From Larix kaempferi (Eukaryota; Streptophyta; Pinopsida; Pinales; Pinaceae): a stretch of DNA of 64,000 bases. Of this stretch, positions 55,701 to 64,000 are shown piece by piece. The notes beneath the pieces were generated by a model. The model saw only the letters and a list, made by a program, of their open reading frames with translations, did no database searches and was not told where the DNA came from. The stretch spans positions 6,864,001 to 6,928,000 of the forward strand of contig BSBM01000592.1 in the NCBI GenBank assembly GCA_027924585.1. The letters are read 5' to 3'. Numbering within the stretch: position 1 is the stretch's first letter; the number at the start of each line of letters is the position of its first letter. The position numbers were made by a program, and so were the translations under genes.

Positions 55701-56138
55701 ATGGAGCCTCTTCCACTCTGCCATGTCGGTTTCGCTGATGGTGCAAGCCGTTGGTCTCCCAATCTCGCCTCCGCAGCTTGGGTAATATACTCCCCCTCAC
55801 ATGAGTTAATTCACATAGATGGAGTATGTTTAGGTGCCGCCACCAATAATCAAGCTGAATACGATGCCGTGACCGGTCTCCTGGCCGCTGCTCTCCAGAT
55901 GAGCATACGTCACCTCAACGTTTTCTTGGACTCACATCTCCTAGTTTCCCAGCTCAACAATGATTACCAGGTACGCGATCCCTGTCTGTTCAGAAAATTC
56001 CTGCGCACTAAACAAATGGTTAGACAGTTTGAATCCATTACATTCACACATGTCCCAAGACACCTCAATGGTGTAGCAGATAATATGGCCAACAGTGTCC
56101 TCGACTGGCACACCAATCACATCATGTCATATCCATAA
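55701..56138 (+). CDS. Additional RNase H ORF downstream of integrase
   Basis: A separate 145-codon ORF 108 bp after the integrase stop. It has a complete RNase H core: GFADGASRW (Asp), ATNNQAEYDAVTGLL (Glu), LNVFLDSHLLVSQLN (Asp), FTHVPRHLNGVADNMAN (His, Asp). The wording NNQAEYDA and HVPRHLNGVAD fits the archaeal/plant-type RNase H that Tat gypsy elements carry as a second RNase H. Its usual place is between the first RNase H and integrase; here it lies after integrase and outside the main frame. ATG 55701 (MEPLPLCHVG) is the only early start. It may compensate for the altered first RNase H. Confidence 0.8.
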   Translation: MEPLPLCHVGFADGASRWSPNLASAAWVIYSPSHELIHIDGVCLGAATNNQAEYDAVTGLLAAALQMSIRHLNVFLDSHLLVSQLNNDYQVRDPCLFRKFLRTKQMVRQFESITFTHVPRHLNGVADNMANSVLDWHTNHIMSYP

Positions 56139-56142
56139 ACAA

Positions 56143-56395
56143 AAATGCATCCATGTGCAAAACATGTGCCTCCACGGGCATATACAAAAAACCAATATTG
56201 CATCCACGTGCATAACATGTGCCTCCACGGGCATAAAACAAACAAACCAAAATACTGCATCCACGTGCATAACATGTGCCTCCACGGGCATATATAAATC
56301 AATAAATACACTGCATCCACGTGCATAACATGTGCCCCCACGAACATATACAAAAAACAATGTGCACCCACGTGCATACACGACAATAGATCTAA
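56143..56395. repeat. 53-57-bp tandem repeat after the second RNase H
   Basis: About five units of GCATCCACGTGCATAACATG plus TGCCTCCACGGGCATA with variable A-rich tails (starts at 56147, 56200, 56257 and 56313). CACGTG lies in each unit. Confidence 0.85.
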
Positions 56396-56535
56396 AATAT
56401 ATATCCACATATATATACAAATCAAATAGTCTACATGTCATAAGTGCCCTCAGCACTCGATATACAAAAAATACATCTGTCATACAAAAAATGCTTCCCC
56501 ATATGCTCATAAGCATTTGGGGGCAACAATGACAT

Positions 56536-57800
56536 CTACTCATATGGATCCTGCGGATCCTCAGGCTCCTCCTCCGGCTCCTCCTCCGAATCCACCTCCG
56601 CCGGCCCAGCCGGGTCAGGACGACCCCGAACTCGCCGCTCTGCTGGCCCTGCTGGATCGTCCCTCAGACGTATCCTCCCCTGAGCCGGCCCTGCCGGAGC
56701 ATCTCCTCTACCACCCCCGTGTCTCGCAACAAACACCGCTGCCCTCAACAGAAGTGACTGCCACTCAGGCGGCGCACCTAGACATCCCTGCAAAATGTCC
56801 CGATCAAGATCCCTCCAGCCATCCTCGGGGAGCCCATCTACGATCCGGGCTAGAGTCCGCCGGACACCATCTATAGCATCGTCGTGAGGGCCAACCCCTC
56901 GCCCACGGGCTGCATATCCTCCACCACGAGGAGGACGTACAGGTACTGGGGGACGAGCAACCACCATTGCCCGCCCCTGCCGAGCCACATACTCAGGTGG
57001 TGGTACTGGACCTATATCTGCACAAAGAAAGTAAAACCATCATATACTATACAACAGATATCATCATGATCAATCATAATACATATGATATAACATAACA
57101 TAATACACAAAAACATACCGTCTAAACTCCAGGCCTGTCCTGGGGCACGTGGCATCTCTGGGTCTCCCCGGTAGTCCATGCCGGCGTATGGATAGTCCTC
57201 GATCACCAATGGCATCTGCTCCCACTGCTGGTAAAAGTCCTCTGTGAAGAAGCCACGGATACCACCGCCAGCACGGGGCATCATCTGCCCCCACCTCATC
57301 ATACGAGGCTCACTAGGAAGACCAGCACGAACGGGTACGTGTGGCCGTAAGGTCGGCACCCGCTCAAAGAAAAAACAGCATAAAAAAGAGGCGTAACAGA
57401 ACTCACCTCCCTCTCTCACGGCCTTGTCCAGATCTCTCCGGACACCGGCCAAGAACATCTGAGCCCAAGCGTAGTAAGTACCCCGTAGAACGGAGTCCAC
57501 CATCATCGTCTGCCCCCCAGACATACAATGTGGTGCAGCAGCACCCAAAACCCTCAGAACACAGGCACCAACAGTCACCCATGAACACGCGATGAACATC
57601 GCGGGTTCCGAACTCACAGTCGCGATGAACATCGCGACTGTGAGCCTGAAACCCGCGCGGTTCATCGCGGGTTCAGCCCCGAAACCCGCGCGGTTCCACT
57701 TTGGAGAGTCAACATGGAGTTTCGCGGCCTTCGGGGGCCCACCGCCAAACAAAAAAGACATAATTGACAAGGTTAAGGCGAATAGAGTTACCTGCAACTC
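56536..57800 (-). CDS. Antisense spliced gene, possible plant mobile domain protein
   Basis: Two minus-strand open segments join through a clean 101-bp intron (57018-57118; donor GAC G/GTATGT, acceptor TTTGTGCAG). The join keeps frame as ...QAWSLD-D-IGPVPPPEYVARQG... The first segment holds YAWAQMFLAGVRRDLDKAVR, FERVPTLRPHVPV and GQMMPRAGGGIRGFFTED, resembling the plant mobile domain (PMD; pattern of a Trp/Leu-rich helix, GG, then F/WERVP..RP). The second segment (56536-57017) is Arg/Gly- and Asp/Glu/Pro-rich. Antisense genes between pol and the 3' LTR are known in Tat elements such as Grande of maize. The start is unsure: the frame opens at 57797, partly within CG-rich repeats, and a true first exon may lie elsewhere. 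Confidence 0.5.
57595..57700. repeat. CG-rich inverted repeats, including a 15-bp perfect hairpin
   Basis: CTCACAGTCGCGATG (57613-57627) and its exact reverse complement (57630-57644) are separated by AA. Further CGCGATGAACATCGCG and AACCCGCGCGGTT units surround it. They resemble the leader minisatellite in motif (TCGCGATG, CCGCGCGG). Confidence 0.85.
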
Positions 57801-57839
57801 GCTAAATCAAAAACCAACGGTGAAATCTCCCGGAAATCA

Positions 57840-59000
57840 AGAAAAAGCTACGACAGATCATATCTACTCACATAGCAGCTTCCCCATTCTGGTCGCCTTT
57901 GTTCAGAGTATTCTGCAGTATGTCACCCGGAAACTCCCTCGACAGCTACCATCAGCTTCACCCCCCCCAGAGTCAGTACATACCCTTCAGTCCCTAAAAG
58001 ATGATCCCCACACCTACAAGTCAGTTCCCTACGCTGCCAGGTCAACCACATCATCTTGTTCTGAACAAAGGAAGTTTGAGTCTACCCATTTTTGACCCAG
58101 TAATTTCCCATCCCCACAAGTATGTCAGTCCTACCAGCAGTACTACATCACTTCAGTTTACACCTCGCGCTCCCAGCAAGGAAACATCATTGCCTTGTTA
58201 GTTGCTGGTCTCCCTCTGTCGACGACAACCACATTGATTCCAGAGGATAGACCTAAAGGCCCCTGTGTCTTGGACTCATTACCATTTATGATGAGTGCCT
58301 ACGAATCATTTCGAGAGAAATCCTCAGTACCTCTCCCAATGGTTGTTTCTCACATGCTCGACTTCAACACCTTGATCGCATCGTTGAGACTCGCACAGGG
58401 TATTGGTCCGTTCAGTTATTAGTCGAAGACCCCGGATACCTCCTGACTCCTCCACATTTGAGAGTCTTCCTATGGATAACACCAGTTACACTTTTTCTAT
58501 AGATATCCGGGCTGCGCATGGCGACAGTATTCAGATTTACCCAGGTTCCATACTCCCTTGAGTATACAGTTACAATACTGCCTAGAGATGGCTCACAGTC
58601 ATTGAGTCCATACAGATGTTGGACACCTTCAGTTTCAGCAGTTCAACAGTTATTCCAGTGTATCAGTTATTGAGATCAGCCATGATCATGAGAATATCCC
58701 ACAATCATGTCCCCTCTGGACCATTATGATGTACCAGTATATTTCTTTACGTATTAGATCCCCCTTCTTGGGACTAATTGTTTTGTATATGTCTTGATAC
58801 GAGCATGGGAATGCCCGCCTCGTCCTTTATCAGAGATTATACCTCATTCATATTGAGGCAATGTAATAATTTTTGTTTTTGCAGCTTCCAAGGGCCGTGG
58901 CTCCAGTCTCCAACCGGTCTCTTCTCTCCCCTAAAACCCAGAAAAAGGACAAAAGAACTATGATGTCTATCGGCCATACGATGAGCTCCTGCCCTCACAC
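57840..59000 (+). other. 3' internal region of the plus-strand gypsy copy
   Basis: Conserved with 37721-39000 (reverse complement). It contains the MLVAGLPLSTTTTLIPEDRP frame (58195-58422), shorter than in the other copy. Probably non-coding. Confidence 0.5.
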
Positions 59001-59014
59001 ATCAGGGGGCAATC
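59001..59014 (+). promoter_or_regulatory. Polypurine tract of the gypsy element
   Basis: ATCAGGGGGCAATC directly before the LTR start, identical in the minus-strand element. Confidence 0.75.
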
Positions 59015-59740
59015 TGTTAACACCTAAAAAGTGCTCACTAGCTCATTCCCTTACTCACATGACCCATTTGTCCACTTTTCCACCATCTGAGCCTCTGAAA
59101 CCAACAAAAGGTCACCAAAAGACCTTAGTACACCCCTTTTTCCATTAAAAAAGATTATTTTTCCAAGAAAATCATAAAAAACCCTCAAAAAGGGTCCAAA
59201 TTCCCAAAAATATTAAAAAGGGAATTAAAATATTATTTTTATTCAAAAAAGGAAAAAGGAGGGAAAATTACCTAAACCATGTTGGTCAATACCATTGGTT
59301 TCCACAAAACCACAAATGGTATTCCTCACCACCAAAACCTATAAAAAGGTGGTAGGGGCTCCTCATTTCACATCCTTCCATTATCTCATCCTTATGCTGC
59401 TGAAATCTCCCCTGAGCACTTTTAGCCATTGAAGCAACCTTGGAGAAAGAGACCTATTGGAGTTTGGAGCTACTCATCTTGGGAGTTGCTCAACATCAAC
59501 CTTCACCATTGAAGGTAATATCGCAAGCACTTGCTTGCCCCCCCACTTTTCAATACAAAAAATATTTCTTATGTTTCTTGTTCTTGATTTTTGAAATATT
59601 TAAATTATTTGCTTAGATTCTTGCTTAGATCCATGAAAAGTATTGTTTATTTAGTTTATTGTTTTTATTTCTATTGAAACTGCTACTACTAGTTAGTAGG
59701 TGCCCATAGCACTAAGCTTGGTTGCAAAACCGAGCCAACA
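59015..59740 (+). repeat. Full LTR shared by two gypsy units (726 bp)
   Basis: It runs TGTTAACACCTAAA to CGAGCCAACA, with a TATAAAAA box at 59340-59347. It has a polypurine tract on its left and a primer site on its right, so it serves as 3' LTR of the left unit and 5' LTR of the right one. It is a relative of the 721-bp LTRs with clear differences. Confidence 0.9.
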
Positions 59741-59745
59741 GTTTT

Positions 59746-59762
59746 TGGCGACTCCACTTTGG
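59746..59762 (+). promoter_or_regulatory. Primer-binding site of the gypsy element
   Basis: TGGCGACTCCACTTTGG five bases after the LTR end, one base different from the site at 46903-46919. Confidence 0.6.
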
Positions 59763-61505
59763 TTTGAACTTTAGATCTCTAGCTTTGCCATTAAATCTTA
59801 GTTTTTATGAATTTTTAACCTTTAGATCCATAGATCTACCATCTTAGACAGCAGATCCATTGCTGTTCTGAGATTTGGCCCCATAAACAGCCCGAAATTT
59901 TCAATTTTCGGGTTCGTTTCTCGGTTTCCGTGCACGGCTTCCGCCTCGCGGATTTTTTACAGACAGTCGCGCGGTCCATCGCGACTTTTCTGCCTTTTTC
60001 CGCGCGGTCCATCGCGGATTTTTTTAAGACAGTCGCGCGGTCCATCGCGACTTTTCTGCATTTTTCCGCGCTGCTCATCGCGGCTGTGCGGCCAAAACCT
60101 GCGCGGCTCATCGCGACTGTGCGGCCAAAACCCGCGCTGTCCATCGCGATTGTGCGACCAAAACCCGCGCGGTCCATCGCGACTGTGCTGCCAAAACCCG
60201 CGCGGCCCATCGCGGCTGTTCTTCCAAAACCCGCGCGGCTGAATTTTTTCATTCGGCCATCCCGATTTTGAAAAATATTTTTTACTGTACTTTCTGCCCA
60301 TAGCACATTTTTTACAGTACTAAATTCTGCATAGTTTACAGATTTGAAAATTTTTTTTACTATTTAAAAAATGCATACCTAGAAATCTTTTTAAAAATTT
60401 TCAAGAAAGTGAAAGAAAGACTCATTTTGCATTCTTTATCTAGATTCAAATTTTTTCTTGTTTACTTCTTTAGAATCTTGCCCTTAGCAATTTTTATTGA
60501 AACGAAGAAATCCATTTATTTCTTTTAAAAAGGAGTTTATTATTTGCTTTCATAAAATCCAAGAAATCCTTTATTTTTTGAGTTATTTTTTGAAAAAGCA
60601 TATTAATTCCTTTTAGTGAAAAAAGTCTTAGATATTTGCTTTGTATTTTTCGAAAAGTCCTTTATTTTTTGAAAATTTCCCTTAAAGCATTTAATTTTTT
60701 CAAAGTTCAGTTTACAACACCTCACGTGCACTCACACGATCACTTAATTGAACTAAGCCTTAAAACGTACCTTAATTTGAACACACTTTTAACCCCACTT
60801 GGGGAACACTAAAAGAATTCTTGTAGCTAGGTAGTATTGGGGGGATAGGTGTTCCAATAACACCCCTCAGTTCATACATCTGAGACATAGAAGTTGTCCA
60901 ATTAGGGAGCTAAAATCTCTTAGTACTTTTTGGCGCGGTCACAACCGGTTTGTGGGAAGGCCTCTCCCTTAGGAGGGTTGAAGTCGCGAGGATGGTTCCG
61001 GAAGCCTGAGTGGGATACCGAAACCCATTCAGTAACCGAAGGGCTACCATTCGCAGTTCTCGGGATATCCCTGTATAGGGATATTGCGATCAAAGGACCA
61101 AACGGCAGATTTACCTTTTCTCGACGCGTCATGAACGGAGTATCCTAGTAGCCTGTCTTTTTAGGATTGATTACCCGGTGTCCCTCCCGGTAGGGGGATA
61201 TCTAGCCGTTGTCTCTACATTCATATTGTCTGACTTGGATTTCATCACCTTGCAGAGGATATCGTCTGTTTGAGTCACAATACTTTTAGATTAGGTGTTT
61301 GCATGATCTTTACCACCTTTTGAGTCTAGTTACACCTATTTTTTCTAGGAGCCGCTTGCATGTTGGTATTCTGACCGGTTGTTGCATTCCTCCACTTATT
61401 GTAGCACAGCTGCTGGGATAAGTGCATTTTTTGAGGATTGATTTTTTTGGCCTGTGAGCCTTATTTTTTCACTCCCCTTCTTGCACCCTTGGTTGCATTA
61501 GGGTT
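59763..61505 (+). other. Leader of the plus-strand gypsy copy with CG-rich minisatellite
   Basis: Counterpart of 45130-46902. The minisatellite is at 59945-60240 with about eight units alternating CCGCGCGG...TCGCGA. The block with CGGGATATCCCTGTATAGGG lies at 61061-61080. Confidence 0.6.
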
Positions 61506-64000
61506 TTGAGTCTTTTACATATATATCACCACCTGATACTTAAAACAATTTTTTACATAAAAAAAAAACATATTCTCACCATTGAGAATTCTAGACGTTC
61601 TCGTCGTCTACAGGGCGAACTCCCAGAGTTTAGTCCACTTGGCTCTCCACGTCACGGACGCAGAGCATTATCCCTTGATTCGACACATCGTCAATCAATT
61701 AGACGGTCATCCGATTCTGACATACCCCACTTCACCTTTGATTTGGAGGTAGAATCCGAAAACCCCACCGAGTTACCACCAACCACAGTTATGTCTGGAA
61801 CACCAGATGATCCACAATTTACATTAACCATAGGTCAGACATCCGCAAACCCTTCTGCGGTAGTACCATCCATGGCAACAACCACCCCCTTGGGAATGCC
61901 CAATATGGGTACCACTCCACATTCAGGAATGCCTAGCACAGGACCACCACCTGTCATGGGCATACCCAACATGGGGGTCATACCCCCTTCGGGTTCCACA
62001 AACCCTATCCCAGGAATCCCTGGTGCGATTCCTAACCCAAGTGTAACTCCTATTGCACTCGGGAGTGCTATCCCAGGAATCCCTAGTGCGATTCCTAACC
62101 CAAGTGCAACTCATGTTGCACTTGGCAGTGCTATACCAGGAATCCCTAGTGCGATTCCTAACCCAAGTATAACCCAAGTTGCACTTGGGAGCGCTAACCC
62201 ATATCAGGCCACACCTTTTGGAGGGCACATACCCTCCATACCTAGCATACCTATAGGCACTACTGGACCCCTACACCATACCACCATGGCTAGGCAAGTG
62301 CCGGTTCCGGTCACCACATCCGCTAGTCTACCATACATGGCAAGTCTCAACCTGCCAGATTTAGCTAGGCTCACAAATGACCCCATCAGGCATGATCCTG
62401 CTTGGCCCCATATGCCCACTAAGCTTCCCTCTGACATCCCTAAGTTCGAGGGTAAGGCTGGAGAAGACCCCCAAAATCACATCATGTCCTTCCATTTATG
62501 GTGTTCCTCCAACTCCATAGTGGATGACTCAATCCGCCTACGGCTTTTACAACGCACCTTCACTGGCTCCGCAGCCAAATGGTATATCGAGCAACCCCAT
62601 GGGACGCATTCCACATTTACCTCCCTTGCCTCGACCTTTCTACAATTCTTCCAGCTACCTGTCCGCTACGATGCGGGCGTCGAGATCCTACTGTCTTGCA
62701 GACAGAACACGGCCACGCATATCACTGACCATATTCATGATTGGCGTCGGCGCCGAAGCCTATGCAAGATCAAATTGGACGACCGAATCTTTTTAGACTG
62801 GTTCCTTAAATCCCTCCTTCCTCTCATTGCGAAGGATGTAGCATCCGAAAGACCCCAGTCTGAGGAGGAGGCCATCCTTAAGGCCCAACAGTTTGATCTT
62901 ATCTATGCCCAGTCAGGTTACCTATACACGATCATACCTGACGCCCCATGAGGTGACTCTGCACGCGGTGACACACCGGGGGCATCACATGCCGCTGATG
63001 GCATTATTGGCCAAATTACACCGCAAGCAAAACCTTTCAGTATGGTGAGCACCATGCCCGCCCCAGACCTTTCTAGGGCTACATCTAGTTCCGGGGCGAC
63101 AACTTCTTATGCTCCAACAAACCAGACCCATCACGTTCATGGACCCTCTTGTCCACAACATTGTTATGGCCAAGCGCCATCAGCATATGTACCCCCTACA
63201 TACTATGCTCACCCTACGATACAAAACCCCATGCAGTTCCAACAACAGCCCATGCATTACCCACAACCGGTTGCACCGGCTAACCTCACACCTCCACCAG
63301 CTCAGGGGTACCAACAACCCCAGCAGACAACTGGACCACCTCCAGCTCCACCTGCATACTATCCACCGCAACCTGCTCCCGCACCTGCGGCTCCTCAAAA
63401 TCCCCCTAATGCTCAAGGGCATGTGTACGCACAACAACATCAGCCCCAGTACCAAAATAACCAATGCAACCAGGGTGGACAACCCAACCGCGGAAAAGGA
63501 CGCAACCGTGGAAACAATCAAAACCGTAACCAAGCTCCACAACCTACCCATCCTCCGCAAGACAATAACGCGGCGCCCGCTCATCAGAATCCTGATCGGC
63601 CACCTAAGCAACCCAAAAATGCTAATTTACGAACAAACCATCCTTGTTCCATTTGCGGTGTCTATGGCCACTATACCCACGCTTTCCCACATCTTGAGCG
63701 AGCTCGACAACTATGGACAAATGACGCCCATCGTCAAGGGCAGGCGGCTCCTCAGCCACCACCCAACCCCCCACCACCCCCACAACAACCTTTGGTCCTC
63801 CAAAACCCTTTTCCAACACAGGGAGTGGTAAACACTCAGCCGTTAGCCCCCCAACAGGGCCACGTGCAACCACAACAAATAACTTACACAGCTCCTGATC
63901 AACCCATGTTTGATTCAGGCACCCACCACTTATTGATGATGTCCACCGCTGACGTCAATATCCAAACCCGTCGGAATCAATACGGACCGACTTCTGAAGC
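61506..64000 (+). pseudogene. Gypsy gag, plus-strand copy (one stop, runs off the window)
   Basis: Counterpart of the minus-strand gag. The first in-frame ATG is 61791 (MSGTPDDPQFTLTIGQ), although the frame is open from 61506. It has the Pro-rich 21-residue repeats (about 62000-62200), the Retrotrans_gag domain (DIPKFEGKAGEDPQ to HITDHIHDW), and a TGA at 62949-62951 where the other copy has CGA (Arg). Beyond it the same frame stays open to the window edge: Pro/Gln-rich linker, then knuckle CSICGVYGHYTHAF (about 63648), again with Phe for the last Cys. Open frames in other registers at 63109-63831 and 63180-63611 are shadows. The protease lies beyond the window. Confidence 0.85.

Larger units (their letters stand above)
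52765..64000 (+). mobile_element. Plus-strand Tat-like gypsy copy: partial LTR, pol, antisense gene, LTR, gag
   Basis: Order: LTR fragment (52765-52983), RT-RNase H-integrase (52984-55592), second RNase H (55701-56138), antisense spliced gene (56536-57800), 3' region, polypurine tract (59001-59014), full LTR (59015-59740), primer site, leader, gag (to the window edge). The first 219 bp of both LTRs look identical. The order LTR-pol-LTR-gag means one LTR is shared by two units, the first of which lost everything from mid-LTR to the start of RT. Confidence 0.85.

Noticed and set aside
56517-56876. Plus-strand 119-codon Pro-rich frame
   Set aside because: It lies opposite the second exon of the antisense gene, whose frame is longer and joins in phase across a clean intron. 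The plus frame is probably its shadow, although this cannot be excluded.
63109-63831. 240-codon frame (and 42810-43532 in the other copy)
   Set aside because: Shadow of the true gag frame, which carries the zinc knuckle and Pro/Gln linker and stays open to the window edge.

Overview
This window looks like repeat-rich nuclear DNA of a land plant, probably a seed plant with a large genome. It holds Ty1/copia, Ty3/gypsy (Tat-like) and plant L1-type LINE sequences, initiator-Met tRNA primer-binding sites, AT-rich introns with GT..AG borders, and no prokaryotic gene organisation. A gymnosperm is possible, but nothing in the sequence proves it. I see no intact conventional host gene, no tRNA or rRNA gene and no CRISPR array.

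Layout. 1-1402: 3' end of a copia element with its LTR. 1403-3050: a non-coding stretch, then a gypsy-type LTR fragment. 3052-5715: 5'-truncated LINE, plus strand. 7295-7676: RNase H of a second LINE, minus strand. 7700-11800: AT-rich, no gene seen. 11836-18017: remnants of a gypsy element (gag piece and RT/RNase H piece) with a decayed copia element between them. 18018-22340: LTR, primer site and CCHC gag of another element, then a plant TE-type ORF. 22380-22985: minisatellite built on TCGGATATCCGA. 23312-23855: minus-strand gag remnant.

25062-36887 (minus strand): a decayed multi-exon gene with a SET methyltransferase-like domain. After the SET exon comes a row of six very short exons. Five are whole-codon, phase 0-0 exons that encode variants of a roughly 20-residue repeat. 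The gene is interrupted by a copia-type element (26110-32335) flanked by a 110-bp duplication of the exon. A complete gypsy element (36986-47645, minus strand) with TSD GCATC sits just upstream of the most upstream exon found.

The gypsy element at 36986-47645 has 721-bp LTRs that look almost identical. It keeps gag and protease but has lost reverse transcriptase, RNase H and integrase, so it is non-autonomous. 47872-52764 is a second member of the same copia family as 26110-32335. It is cut at 52764 by a second gypsy copy on the plus strand (52765-64000). That copy runs: partial LTR, RT-RNase H-integrase, an extra RNase H ORF downstream of integrase, an antisense spliced gene resembling plant mobile domain proteins, the 3' region, a full LTR, then primer site, leader and gag again to the window edge. 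This is a tandem arrangement that shares one LTR. The enzymes of the plus-strand copy are what the pol-less minus-strand relative would need supplied in trans.
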